64,000 nt of DNA, taken from assembly GCA_017428635.1 (NCBI GenBank), contig JAFRQK010000037.1:1-64000 (forward strand). Direction: 5' to 3'. Below, in pieces: positions 17,009 through 25,821 of this stretch; within the stretch, counting starts at the first letter, position 1, and the number at the start of each line of letters is the position of its first letter. A program made the position numbers and the translations under genes. Origin of the DNA: Clostridia bacterium. GTDB lineage: Bacteria; Bacillota; Clostridia; Oscillospirales; CAG-272. A model generated the notes under the pieces. It searched no databases. It was not told the origin of the DNA and was given only the letters and a program-made list of their open reading frames with translations.

Positions 17009-17037
17009 TTGACAATCACGGCAAAAAGAGTTATCAT
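17009..17037 (+). promoter_or_regulatory. Sigma-A promoter of hisS-alaS
   Basis: TTGACA (17009-17014), 17-base spacer, TATCAT (17032-17037). The leader to the ATG at 17073 is too short for a T-box, so the operon is not T-box controlled. Confidence 0.8.
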
Positions 17038-17072
17038 TATATTTTAGTATTACATCAACCGGAGGGAACCGC

Positions 17073-18338
17073 ATGAGGATCACGCCCGCTGAGGGAATGA
17101 ACGAATTTCTGCCGAAAGAGGTCGAACTTCGCGACGCGATGACGGAGAAGATCGTCGAGGTCTACCGTTCGTTCGGTTTTACGAAGATCACGACTCCCGC
17201 GCTCGAGAGCATAGAGAATCTCGATAACAGCGACGGGGGCGACAACCTGCGCCTTATCTTCCGCGTCCTGAAAAGAGGAAAGAAACTCGAGGACGCGATC
17301 GAAAAAGGCGAGCCGTCGGAGTTCTGCGATCTCGGACTGAGATACGACCTGACGCTGCCGCTCGCCCGCTACTGGGCGAACAACAGGGCGCGTCTTCCCG
17401 ACCCGTTCAAATGCATACAGATCGACAGGGCGTACAGAGCGGAGCGGCCTCAGAAGGGGCGCTCACGCGAGTTCGTCCAGTGCGACGTCGACGTGATCGG
17501 CTCCGATTCGCTCGACTCGGAAGTCGAGCTCATCACCGTCACGGCGCGCGCTCTGACGGCGCTCGGCATCGGCGCTTTCACCGTCAGGGTGAACGACAGA
17601 CGCGTTCTGCGCGACGTGATAAAGTCGTGCGGATTTTCCGAGGACTGCTGTTCCTCCGTCGCCGTGACCGTCGACAAGCTCGACAAGATCGGCGAGGACG
17701 GCGTCAGGGACGAGCTCGTCGGGAAAGGTTATCCCGCGGAGTGCGCCGAAAAACTGATCGGCTCGCTCTGCAGGAACGCTTTCACCGAGGACGAGATCGA
17801 AAAGCGCACCGATCCCGCCGTCGCCTCGGATTTCTGCCGTATGATCCGCCGCGCGAGGGAACTTTCCCGCGGTGATTACGACGTCGTCTTCGACCCGTCG
17901 CTCGTCAGAGGGCAGGGTTACTACACCGGAGCGGTGTTCGAGATCGAGAGCACCGAGTTCGGCGGAACGGTCGCCGGAGGCGGCAGATACGACGGGCTGA
18001 TAGGCAGATTCATCGGCGAGAACGTTCCCGCCGTCGGATTCTCGATCGGCTTCGAGCGTATTTATTCGATCCTCAGTTCGGAGGGCCGCAGCGCCGACGC
18101 AAAGAAAAAGGCCGCCGTGTTTTACGGCGATGGCGAAGTCGTCGAGGCGACGAAGCTCGCCGACACGATGAGAGCGGAATACGACGTTTCGCTCGTGACG
18201 CGCAAGAAGAAAGTCGGAAAACAGCTCGCGGCGCTCGAGGAGGCAGGCTTTGTAAGAGCCGTGTTCCTCGACAGACCGGACGAGATCAAACAGCTCGGAC
18301 AGGGACAGAATAACAACGAAAAGGAAGAACTGAAATGA
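17073..18338 (+). CDS. hisS: Histidine--tRNA ligase
   Basis: 421 residues, class II synthetase that charges tRNA-His. Seen: the N-terminal GMNEFLP in the place of the usual GTRDxLP, LRYDLTLPLARY, the motif-2 region FKCIQIDRAYRAERPQKGRSREFVQCDVDVIG, the histidine A region RGQGYYTGAVFEI, and AGGGRYDGL with VGFSIGFERI as motif 3. A C-terminal anticodon-binding domain ends near the stop. EGGAGG-type spacing (GGAGG at 17061) supports the ATG at 17073. Its last codons overlap the alaS start by ATGA. HisZ, the ATP-PRT regulatory paralogue, is unlikely because the histidine-binding motif is kept and no his genes are near. Confidence 0.9.
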   Translation: MRITPAEGMNEFLPKEVELRDAMTEKIVEVYRSFGFTKITTPALESIENLDNSDGGDNLRLIFRVLKRGKKLEDAIEKGEPSEFCDLGLRYDLTLPLARYWANNRARLPDPFKCIQIDRAYRAERPQKGRSREFVQCDVDVIGSDSLDSEVELITVTARALTALGIGAFTVRVNDRRVLRDVIKSCGFSEDCCSSVAVTVDKLDKIGEDGVRDELVGKGYPAECAEKLIGSLCRNAFTEDEIEKRTDPAVASDFCRMIRRARELSRGDYDVVFDPSLVRGQGYYTGAVFEIESTEFGGTVAGGGRYDGLIGRFIGENVPAVGFSIGFERIYSILSSEGRSADAKKKAAVFYGDGEVVEATKLADTMRAEYDVSLVTRKKKVGKQLAALEEAGFVRAVFLDRPDEIKQLGQGQNNNEKEELK

Positions 18339-20965
18339 AGTGGACGTCAGTAACGGATCTTCGCGAGAAATACCTCTCGTTCTTTGAATCGAAAGGGCAT
18401 CTGCGTATGCCCTCGTTCTCCCTCGTTCCCGAGGGGGACAAATCGCTTCTTCTCATCAACGCCGGAATGGCGCCTCTCAAAAAATACTTCACCGGCGAGG
18501 CGGAGCCGCCGCGTCACAGAGTGACCACGTGCCAGAAGTGCATGAGGATGCTCGACATCGACAGCGTCGGCATCACCGCGCGCCACGGGACGTTCTTCGA
18601 GATGCTCGGGAACTTCTCGTTCGGCGACTATTTCAAAAAAGAGGCGATCCCGTGGGCGTGGGAATTCCTGACCGACGTGCTCGGTATGCCCGCGGAACTC
18701 CTCTACCCGTCCGTTTACGAAGAGGACGACGAGGCGTTCGATATCTGGAACAAGACGATCGGCATCCCCGCCGAGCGGATCACCCGCCTAGGAAAAGAGG
18801 ATAATTTCTGGGAACACGGCTCGGGCCCCTGCGGTCCCTGCTCGGAGATATATTTCGACCGCGGCGAGAAATACGGATGCGGCAAGCCCGACTGCCGCCC
18901 CGGCTGCGACTGCGACCGCTTCATGGAAGTCTGGAACAACGTTTTCACGCAGTTCAACAGCGACGGAGCCGGCAACTACACCGAGCTCGCCAAGAAGAAC
19001 ATCGACACCGGAATGGGTCTTGAGCGTCTCGCCTGCGTCATGCAGGGCGTCGACAATATGTTCGAGATCGACTCTATCAGAAAGATACTCGACCACGTCG
19101 TCGCGCTCTCCGGAAAAACGTACGGCGAAGAGCACAAGTTCGACGTGTCTATCCGCGTCATAACCGATCATATCAGAGGGACCGTTTTCCTCATCTCCGA
19201 CGGCGTCAGCCCGTCAAACGAGGGCAGAGGATACGTCCTGCGCCGCCTTATGCGCCGCGCGATCGCGCACGGCAAACTGCTCGGCATCGACAAGCCGTTC
19301 CTCACGGAACTTGCAGACACGGTCATCGCCGAGAACGGCGCGGGGTACCCCGAACTCGTCGAAAAGCAGGCGTTCATCAAGAAAGTCATCTCCGTCGAGG
19401 AGGAGAGGTTCAACTCCACGATCGACGCGGGTCTGTCCAAACTCTCGAGCATTATCGCCGACGTGAAGGCGAAGGGAGGGGATACCGTTCCCGGAGAGGA
19501 CGCGTTCCGCCTGTACGACACGTTCGGATTCCCGCTTGATATGACGTTGGACGGCGCGAAAGACGCGGGTCTCTCGGTCGACGCCGACAGGTTCCGCGAA
19601 TTGATGAAAGAACAGAAAGAGCGCGCCCGCGCGGCGCGCGGCAGTATCTCCGGATGGTCCGCCGCCTCCGCGACCGTTCTTGAAGGAATAAACAAGACCG
19701 AATTCACCGGCTACGGCGAATACGAGACGGAGGCGAAAGTCACGGCGATCGTCTCGGACGACGAAGCCGTCAGTTCCGTTACCGAGGGGACGTGTACCGT
19801 TATCCTCGACCGCTCGCCCTTCTACGGTGAGATGGGCGGTCAGGTCGGCGACAGAGGCGTTATCACGGCGCCTTCCTGCCGTCTCACCGTCAACGATACC
19901 AAGATCAAAGACGGCGTGATCCTTCACCTTTGCACGCTCGACGAGGGCGTTCTCAAAACGGGCGATACCGTCAAGGCGAAGATCGACGGCGATCTGCGCG
20001 ACGCGATAAAGAGAAATCACTCCTCGTGCCACCTGCTTCAGGCGGCGCTCCGCCGCGTCCTCGGCGATCACGTCGGTCAGGCGGGTTCGTACGTCGACGC
20101 CGAAAGAGTGAGGTTCGATTTCACTCATTTCGCAGCCATGACGCCCGAGGAGATCGAAAAGGCCGAGGCGCTCGTCAACGGCGCGATCCTGGCGGGTCTT
20201 CCGGTCGCGACGACCGAGTGCGGCATTGAGGAAGCGAAGAAAATGGGCGCTATGGCGCTCTTCGGAGAAAAATACGGCGACGTGGTCCGCGTCGTCAGCA
20301 TGGGCGATTTCTCGTCCGAACTCTGCGGCGGAACGCACGTCGACAACACGGCGCGCATAGGGCTCTTCAGGATCGTATCCGAGTCGTCCGTCGCCGCGGG
20401 CGTACGCAGAATAGAAGGCGTTACCGGATTCGGCGTTCTCGCTCTCATGAAGGAGCGCGAGGACCTCATCAAAGAATCCGCCGCGGCGCTGAAAGTGAAC
20501 AATCCCGCGGATATCCCGGGCAGAGCGGTCTCTCTGCTGCATGAGCTGTCCGAGACACGCCGCGAGGCGGAAGCGCTTTCGGCAAAACTCGCGGGCGGCA
20601 AGGCGGACGGTCTGCTCGGTTCCGCCGTACCCGTCGGAACGGTGAAACTCATTACCGCCGATCTCGGAGGAGAGAAGATGGACGCCGTCCGTTCGCTCGG
20701 AGACACGCTGCGCGACCGCGATCCGAAGATCGTCGCGGTCTTCGCGATCCACTCGGACGGCAAACTGAACTTTACCGCCGTCTGCGGCGCGGAAGCGGTC
20801 GCGGCGGGAGCCCACGCGGGCAACCTGCTGCGCGAGGTCTCCGCGATCACCGGAGGCAGAGGCGGGGGAAGACCGGACAGCGCGGCTTCCGGCGGACAGG
20901 ATATCTCAAAGATCGGCGAGGCGCTCGCCGCAGCCGAAGGAATCCTGAGGAGAATGCTTAAATAA
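18335..20965 (+). CDS. alaS: Alanine--tRNA ligase
   Basis: 876 residues, full length for AlaRS. The catalytic domain starts with the helix containing FFESKGH and has PSFSLVPEGDKSLLLINAGM and the VTTCQKCMR segment; the editing domain has HSSCHLLQAAL (the HxxxH zinc site) and CGGTHVDNTARIG; the C-Ala domain has GRGGGRPDSAASGG. It attaches alanine to tRNA-Ala and hydrolyses mischarged Ser/Gly-tRNA. Translationally coupled to hisS by the ATGA overlap. Confidence 0.97.
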   Translation: MKWTSVTDLREKYLSFFESKGHLRMPSFSLVPEGDKSLLLINAGMAPLKKYFTGEAEPPRHRVTTCQKCMRMLDIDSVGITARHGTFFEMLGNFSFGDYFKKEAIPWAWEFLTDVLGMPAELLYPSVYEEDDEAFDIWNKTIGIPAERITRLGKEDNFWEHGSGPCGPCSEIYFDRGEKYGCGKPDCRPGCDCDRFMEVWNNVFTQFNSDGAGNYTELAKKNIDTGMGLERLACVMQGVDNMFEIDSIRKILDHVVALSGKTYGEEHKFDVSIRVITDHIRGTVFLISDGVSPSNEGRGYVLRRLMRRAIAHGKLLGIDKPFLTELADTVIAENGAGYPELVEKQAFIKKVISVEEERFNSTIDAGLSKLSSIIADVKAKGGDTVPGEDAFRLYDTFGFPLDMTLDGAKDAGLSVDADRFRELMKEQKERARAARGSISGWSAASATVLEGINKTEFTGYGEYETEAKVTAIVSDDEAVSSVTEGTCTVILDRSPFYGEMGGQVGDRGVITAPSCRLTVNDTKIKDGVILHLCTLDEGVLKTGDTVKAKIDGDLRDAIKRNHSSCHLLQAALRRVLGDHVGQAGSYVDAERVRFDFTHFAAMTPEEIEKAEALVNGAILAGLPVATTECGIEEAKKMGAMALFGEKYGDVVRVVSMGDFSSELCGGTHVDNTARIGLFRIVSESSVAAGVRRIEGVTGFGVLALMKEREDLIKESAAALKVNNPADIPGRAVSLLHELSETRREAEALSAKLAGGKADGLLGSAVPVGTVKLITADLGGEKMDAVRSLGDTLRDRDPKIVAVFAIHSDGKLNFTAVCGAEAVAAGAHAGNLLREVSAITGGRGGGRPDSAASGGQDISKIGEALAAAEGILRRMLK

Positions 20966-20970
20966 ACTAA

Positions 20971-21000
20971 AAACGGTCGGGCTCACGCCCGGCCGTTTTT
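20971..21000 (+). terminator. Rho-independent terminator of hisS-alaS
   Basis: AAACGGTCGGGC (20971-20982) pairs with GCCCGGCCGTTT (20987-20998) with one T-G wobble; loop TCAC; tail TTTTT. Confidence 0.93.
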
Positions 21001-21003
21001 CTC

Positions 21004-21031
21004 TTGTTTTTCCGCGCAAGTGTGATATAAT
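21004..21031 (+). promoter_or_regulatory. Promoter of the SLH-esterase gene
   Basis: TTGTTT (21004-21009), 16-base spacer, extended -10 TGTGATATAAT with TATAAT at 21026-21031. Confidence 0.7.
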
Positions 21032-21065
21032 TGATTTGATCAGTAAAGAGAAAGGCATTCGGATA

Positions 21066-22331
21066 ATGAAAAAAATCGTTTCTGTCCTCATCATCCTCGC
21101 CCTGATCGCTGCGGCGGTACCGGCGGCGGCGGCGGGCGGCGGGTCTTTCCGCGACGTATCTCCGCTCGACTGGAGCTGCGAGTACGTCGATTACGCGGTC
21201 GATCACGGTTATCTCAAAGGCGTCGGGGAGGGATATTTCGATCCGAAGGGCACGACGACGCGCGCAATGGTCGTCACCGTTCTGTGGCGTATGGAAGGCG
21301 AACCCGAAGCGGCGTACCGCGCCGATTTCAGGGACGTCCCGGAAAACAAGTGGTTTTCGGTCCCCGTGATCTGGGCGAAGGACGCGGGCGTCGTACTCGG
21401 CGTTTCCGAGGACAAGTTCGACCCTTACGGCGTTATCACCCGCCAGCAGCTCGCCGCCATGTTTTACCGCTATTCGGGCTTCAAGGGCTACGGAGTGACG
21501 GGCAGGGCGGATCTCGACGGATATAAGGACAAATCAAAGATCAGCAGCTGGGCGGAAGCCGCGCTCTCTTGGGCGGTCAGTTCCGGCCTCGTCAAGGGGG
21601 TGACCGAAACGACGGTGGGACCCGCTAACTTCGCGACGCGGGAACAGCTCGCGGCGATCCTTCAGCGATTCGATTCATACAGAGAAAAGGCCCCCGAGGT
21701 CGTCAAGGGCGAGAAAAAGGGAGTGCCCTACGCCGTGCTTTATCCCGACGGATTCAAGGCGGGAGAAAAGTATCCGCTCCTCGTCTTCCTGCACGGGTCG
21801 GGATCGGTCGGCGCCGGGATCGACGAATATCTCGCGACGAACTCGTTTTTCTCCGAGATCGCGAAACTTGAAAACTATCCGTTCATCACGCTCGCGCCGA
21901 ACATCGACGACGGGGCGGGCTGGATCGGATACTCGAACGCCCTGATCGCCATGATCCGCGACGTCGCCTCAACGCCCGAGGTCGACGAGACGCGCGTTTA
22001 TCTGATGGGAACGAGCCTCGGCGGATACGGAACGTGGTATCTTGCGTCAAAGTATCCCGATACTTTCGCGGCCGCGGTGCCGATCTGCGGCGGCGGATCG
22101 TCGAAGCTCGGCGAAAAACTCGTGACCGTCCCGATTTGGGCGTTCCACGGAGAACTTGACGACGCAGTTCCGTACGCGGATTCCGTCATCATCGTGAACG
22201 CGATCAAAGAGGCGGGCGGCGATGCCGAACTGAAGACGTTCTGGGGAGAAGGTCACGGCATCTGGGATAAGGTCTACTCCGACCCCGAAGTCTATACGTG
22301 GCTGCTCTCGCACTCGAAGCCACAGGGATAA
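21066..22331 (+). CDS. Surface esterase: three SLH domains plus alpha/beta hydrolase
   Basis: 421 residues. Signal peptide 1-23, ending AAAA. Three S-layer homology repeats (about 27-80, 88-140, 148-205), each opening with FRDV- or DGYKD-type segments and containing the TRxxxxxxL helix. The rest is an alpha/beta hydrolase of the CE1/PHB-depolymerase-like type: LVFLHGSG, GTSLGGYG with S317, HGELDDAVP with D365, and GEGHGIW with H397. SLH domains hold proteins to pyruvylated secondary wall polymers, so this is probably an esterase displayed on the surface, e.g. for feruloyl or acetyl esters of plant polysaccharide; the substrate is inferred. ATG at 21066 is chosen because the signal peptide starts there; the TTG at 21036 lies too close to the -10. 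Confidence 0.85.
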   Translation: MKKIVSVLIILALIAAAVPAAAAGGGSFRDVSPLDWSCEYVDYAVDHGYLKGVGEGYFDPKGTTTRAMVVTVLWRMEGEPEAAYRADFRDVPENKWFSVPVIWAKDAGVVLGVSEDKFDPYGVITRQQLAAMFYRYSGFKGYGVTGRADLDGYKDKSKISSWAEAALSWAVSSGLVKGVTETTVGPANFATREQLAAILQRFDSYREKAPEVVKGEKKGVPYAVLYPDGFKAGEKYPLLVFLHGSGSVGAGIDEYLATNSFFSEIAKLENYPFITLAPNIDDGAGWIGYSNALIAMIRDVASTPEVDETRVYLMGTSLGGYGTWYLASKYPDTFAAAVPICGGGSSKLGEKLVTVPIWAFHGELDDAVPYADSVIIVNAIKEAGGDAELKTFWGEGHGIWDKVYSDPEVYTWLLSHSKPQG

Positions 22332-22343
22332 GTCAATAAAAAT

Positions 22344-22365
22344 GCCCCTCGCGATCGCGAGGGGC
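22344..22365. terminator. Bidirectional terminator between the SLH-esterase and luxS
   Basis: Perfect palindrome GCCCCTCGC-GATC-GCGAGGGGC. The plus-strand tail is TTCTTTTCTTTTT and the minus-strand tail is ATTTTTATTG, so it can end both convergent genes. Confidence 0.9.
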
Positions 22366-22376
22366 TTCTTTTCTTT

Positions 22377-22901
22377 TTACGAATCGTAAAAATCGCGTCC
22401 GTCGTCCGTCAAGGGACGGCCCGTTTTCGGGTACTCGAAGATCGCGGGGGCGTCCGCGTGCGCCTCAAGGTAACGGACGAATTCCGCGGCGTACCTTTTC
22501 GCTCCCGCGAGGTCGTGCAGAAGGTAGTTCCCGCAGTTTTCGGGGGCGGTCCCGGGGACGGCGCGCGCGTCCGCGACCGATCTGAAAGCGTTCAGCACGA
22601 GGCCGTAGATATCACGGGAGGGGCGGACGCCTTTGAGAATGAGATAAAACCCGGTCAGGCATCCCATCGGCCCCCAGTAGATAACGTCGTCTTTGTTTTC
22701 GGGATCGTTCCTCAGCGTCGTGGCGATCAGATGCTCGAGCGAGTGCATCGCCGCCGTGTCGATCGCATCCTCAACGTTAGGCCGTTTGAGTCTGATATCG
22801 TACGTTGTGACTGCGCCGCCGCCCACGCCGTCCGCGCGGCTGACGAATATGCCCGGGACGATCTTGGTGTGGTCGACGGAGAAGCTCGCGATAAGTTCCA
22901 T
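22377..22901 (-). CDS. luxS: S-ribosylhomocysteine lyase LuxS
   Basis: 174 residues. LuxS splits S-ribosylhomocysteine into homocysteine and DPD, the AI-2 precursor. The zinc site HSLEH (H53, H57) with C123 in ENCGNY, the general base E56 and the catalytic C81 in GPMGCLTGFY are all present. The ATG at 22901 follows AGGGAG; a longer in-frame start at 22949 lies upstream of the likely promoter -10 and is rejected. It has its own promoter and is separated from the lic operon by a hairpin. No pfs/mtnN gene is adjacent. Confidence 0.96.
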   Translation of the reverse strand: MELIASFSVDHTKIVPGIFVSRADGVGGGAVTTYDIRLKRPNVEDAIDTAAMHSLEHLIATTLRNDPENKDDVIYWGPMGCLTGFYLILKGVRPSRDIYGLVLNAFRSVADARAVPGTAPENCGNYLLHDLAGAKRYAAEFVRYLEAHADAPAIFEYPKTGRPLTDDGRDFYDS

Positions 22902-22939
22902 ATGTATCTCCCTTTGAAGGTCGTTGTTTTTCGGCTTCA

Positions 22940-22968
22940 ATTCTACCATATCAAGGACGCGCCGTCAA
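22940..22968 (-). promoter_or_regulatory. Sigma-A promoter of luxS
   Basis: Minus strand TTGACG (22968-22963), 17-base spacer, TAGAAT (22945-22940). Confidence 0.75.
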
Positions 22969-22977
22969 CATGAAAGA

Positions 22978-22999
22978 GGGCGCCGCTTTCACGGCGCCC
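22978..22999 (-). terminator. Probable terminator of the lic/tag operon
   Basis: Stem GGGCGCCG (22978-22985) with CGGCGCCC (22992-22999), six-base loop. The minus-strand tail CTCTTTCATG is only moderately U-rich, so read-through into luxS is possible. Confidence 0.6.
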
Positions 23000-23006
23000 G
23001 TTCGGT

Positions 23007-24017
23007 TCATGCCTTTGATTTTTTCTTGAATATTTCTTTGAAGTCCGACGCGGCGAAGATGCTGCACACGAGGACGACGACGGCGCAGACGATCGTCAGC
23101 CATGACGGATACGCGATCTCGTGCGAGCTGTTGATAAGGTGTCTCACTACGTCGTAAATCAGGGCGAAGATGATCGCCCACGCGGTGTAGGTGATGTTCA
23201 GCGCCATCGCCTTCGACGCGCCGATCTGAGCGATCGCTCTGTAATAGAACAGATAAGAAGCGGTCGCGAACAGACCCGCTACGACGATCGCGGGGATGAG
23301 CCATCCGGTTCCCTTGAAGAGGGAAACGGTGAATTCCCACGGATTCTTTCCGCCTTCGCCGAGGCCGATAAGGCCGAGAACGGGGAGAAGGACCGCGCCG
23401 TAGAAGAGCGCGGAGGTCGTCTGACGGATCATCAGAGCGCCCTCGTCGGTCACGTCGCCGTCGCGCAGGCACTTAGCGAGGATGACCGCCTCGATGCCCC
23501 AGCCGAACGCGCAGAGCAGAGCGCCGATGATACCGAGCCAGAAGTTCGTGATATTGAGCGTGGGATCATACGAAAGACCGTACACGCCCGCGAGAGTCGC
23601 GAGAAGGAAGAGCCACTGATACCATTTCATCTTCTCTTTCAGGAAGATATAGGCGAGCACGGCTCCGATGGCGGGGAAGATCGCCGAGGCGATCGCTCCG
23701 ATCGACGCGCCCATGTACGTGACAGCCATGATGTATCCGGTCATACCGACCGGTCCGCCGATGATGGCGGCGATCACGACCCATTTTCCGCTCTTCGTTT
23801 TGAACAGGGAGCGGAAGACGGAGGGAAGTTTCCCGCGAACGCCGTTGTAGATCCATGAGAAGACAGCCGAGAAGAAGTCGTGGATGAACGTGCTTATGAA
23901 CGGAGCGAGAACGATCGCTTCGCCGACGCTGTTGACGAGCGGGCTCATCGCCAGCGCGATCCCGATGACGACCGTTTCAAGACCCCACGTTATCGCCGCT
24001 AATATTCCTGCAGACAT
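23007..24017 (-). CDS. licB: Choline permease LicB-like (DMT/EamA superfamily)
   Basis: 336 residues with ten predicted membrane spans in two EamA-type halves; conserved glycine/proline-rich segments such as GGPVGMTGYIMAVTYMGASIGAI and FPAIGAVLAYIFLKEK mark the drug/metabolite transporter superfamily. Immediately downstream of a choline-kinase gene and a cytidylyltransferase gene, which is the licABC arrangement, so uptake of choline is the likely job. AAGGAGG precedes the ATG at 24017; twenty-base gap from licA. Last gene of the operon. Confidence 0.85.
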   Translation of the reverse strand: MSAGILAAITWGLETVVIGIALAMSPLVNSVGEAIVLAPFISTFIHDFFSAVFSWIYNGVRGKLPSVFRSLFKTKSGKWVVIAAIIGGPVGMTGYIMAVTYMGASIGAIASAIFPAIGAVLAYIFLKEKMKWYQWLFLLATLAGVYGLSYDPTLNITNFWLGIIGALLCAFGWGIEAVILAKCLRDGDVTDEGALMIRQTTSALFYGAVLLPVLGLIGLGEGGKNPWEFTVSLFKGTGWLIPAIVVAGLFATASYLFYYRAIAQIGASKAMALNITYTAWAIIFALIYDVVRHLINSSHEIAYPSWLTIVCAVVVLVCSIFAASDFKEIFKKKSKA

Positions 24018-24036
24018 ACAAATTACCTCCTTGGTT

Positions 24037-24933
24037 TCAGAGCGCGTTGAAAGCGCTGATGTTTTCTTTCATTCTGGCGTATCTCTCCGCCGCCCAGTCT
24101 TCCATCGGCTGACCGTCGAACGGCACTCTCGTCTTCGCCCAGAGCGTCCAGAGAAAATCGACGTAGATCTTGCTGGCGAGGAAGTGGCGCATATCGGCGA
24201 AGTCGGGCTCCCGCCCGAGGTACGCGCGAAGCAGTTTTTCGTCGTATTCCGGCTCGAAGTTCGCCTCGATCGAAACGTCGGCGACGTCCCACATGCCGTC
24301 GTTCATTCCGGCGTATTCCCAGTCGACGAGGTAAAGCCGGTCGCCGCTCTCTACCCAGTTTTCGCAAAGCGGGTCGTTGTGGCAGGGAACAAGGACGGGG
24401 TTCGCCTCGCGGTCGACGATCTCTTTGATCTTCATCACGCGCGCTTTTTCTTCGGCGTAGTCGGGGAACATCGGAACGTTCATATCGCCGATGATCCTCT
24501 CGTAGTTCGCCGCCATGTCGAACACGTCGAACGGAACTCCGGTGTCTTCGCCGCACGTGTGCATTTTTTTGAAGATCTCGGCGACCTTTTCGATCCTGCC
24601 GTCGTCGTGAAGGGCCTTGCCCGACATGGTCACCGCGTCTTTGATATACTCGGTCAGTTTCGTTCCGTCGTCGCCGAAGAAGAGCATTTTCGCGTCGACC
24701 CCGACGCGGCATGCGAGCTCAGTGCTCTTTTTTTCGTCTCCTCTGACGATCATTTCCTCGGTCCCCTCTCCGGGGATCCTGACGACGTATTCGGCGCCGT
24801 CCTTCATCGAAACGTGATAAGTGTGGTTTGTCAGACCGCCGAGCCGCTCGATCGCGGCGCAGTCGGACGACCCGAGAACGTCCGAGAGCAGCTTTTCGAT
24901 CTTCGGTACGTCTTCTTTGATGATCTCTCTCAC
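24037..24933 (-). CDS. licA: Choline kinase LicA-like phosphotransferase
   Basis: 298 residues of the choline/ethanolamine kinase (APH-like) fold. The catalytic-loop motif is VPCHNDPLCENW and the metal-binding motif LVDWEYAGMNDGMWDVAD; GGLTNHTYHV near residue 32 is the nucleotide-binding loop of LicA proteins. It phosphorylates imported choline for activation by LicC. Starts with GTG at 24933, overlapping the licC stop (GTGA), with AAGGAG upstream. Confidence 0.92.
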   Translation of the reverse strand: MREIIKEDVPKIEKLLSDVLGSSDCAAIERLGGLTNHTYHVSMKDGAEYVVRIPGEGTEEMIVRGDEKKSTELACRVGVDAKMLFFGDDGTKLTEYIKDAVTMSGKALHDDGRIEKVAEIFKKMHTCGEDTGVPFDVFDMAANYERIIGDMNVPMFPDYAEEKARVMKIKEIVDREANPVLVPCHNDPLCENWVESGDRLYLVDWEYAGMNDGMWDVADVSIEANFEPEYDEKLLRAYLGREPDFADMRHFLASKIYVDFLWTLWAKTRVPFDGQPMEDWAAERYARMKENISAFNAL

Positions 24934-25811
24934 TTTTCTTCAGCTCCTTTTAAGGATTTTGTTTCATAATCGTATTCAAAGCGCGAGCCGCCCGCTGTGA
25001 AGCGGAATCCGGCCGCGGCGTTGTCGGTGGATCTGAACGATACGACGCCGGTGATATCCCTTTGCCTGCATCCGAGCCTCCGCGCGACGTCCGCGATTAT
25101 GGACGAGCGGGTGTCGTCGACGTACGTCGGATCGAAAAGGCGGAGCTCGTCGAGCGTGTCGAACTCGTATATCTCGTCGTCCGGGTACTTTCTTATTCTC
25201 ATTTTCAGCTCGTCGAGGTGCTCCGCGAAGATCGATTCCCACAGCAGCCCGGCCGTCCGCTCATCGTCGTATATCCGGTCGAGGATCGCGAGAAATTTTC
25301 GGGTGAATTCCGCGTCCCAGAAGGTGTGGCCGAGCATATACCACGCTCCTCTGCCGCCGACCGCCACGGAATCGATGAAACCGTCCGCGTCTTCGGTCAT
25401 ACACCATTCTTTCGTCTCGCCCGCTGAGTACAGGGCGGCGTAGTACGAACCGTCGACCTCGCTCTCAAACGGATTTTTTGAGAAATAGTTGTCGGAGGAG
25501 CAGACGTATGAGTTTCCGAGCAGGCCGCTGACCGCGCGGATCGTCGAATTGTTGTTCCGCGTGAGGTAATCGGGATTGTGAACGAGCGTCACCCCGAATT
25601 TGCCGCGAAGATATGAAAAGTCGTCCGCCCGGTATCCGGTCACGATTATAATATCGGGCACGCCTGCCTCTTTGAGCTGGCGGATCTGTCTTTCGATAAG
25701 CACCTCGCCCCTGACCTCGATAAGCGCCTTGTGCACCTCGTACGAGAGGGGAGCGAAGCGGCTCGCCGTGCCCGCCGCCATGATCACGGCGTTGTCAACT
25801 TTGCGTTTCAT
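24930..25811 (-). CDS. licC: CTP:phosphocholine cytidylyltransferase LicC-like
   Basis: 293 residues. A sugar-nucleotidyltransferase fold with the start AVIMAAGTASRFAPLSYEVHKAL, the signature loop with KAL lysine, IVTGYRADDF, NNNSTIRAV and SSDNYF. The last ~75 residues form an extra domain not needed in small LicC proteins. It should convert phosphocholine to CDP-choline. ATG at 25811 with GAGGTG six bases upstream is preferred over the GTG at 25820. Tight spacing to the genes on both sides. Confidence 0.9.
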   Translation of the reverse strand: MKRKVDNAVIMAAGTASRFAPLSYEVHKALIEVRGEVLIERQIRQLKEAGVPDIIIVTGYRADDFSYLRGKFGVTLVHNPDYLTRNNNSTIRAVSGLLGNSYVCSSDNYFSKNPFESEVDGSYYAALYSAGETKEWCMTEDADGFIDSVAVGGRGAWYMLGHTFWDAEFTRKFLAILDRIYDDERTAGLLWESIFAEHLDELKMRIRKYPDDEIYEFDTLDELRLFDPTYVDDTRSSIIADVARRLGCRQRDITGVVSFRSTDNAAAGFRFTAGGSRFEYDYETKSLKGAEEK

Positions 25812-25821
25812 TATCGTCACC

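Noticed and set aside
19214..20815. 533-codon minus-strand frame within alaS
   Set aside because: alaS editing and C-Ala motifs on the plus strand are intact; the minus frame is a shadow.
22344..22365. Perfect 22-base palindrome as a regulator operator
   Set aside because: T-rich tails on both strands and position between convergent genes make it a terminator.
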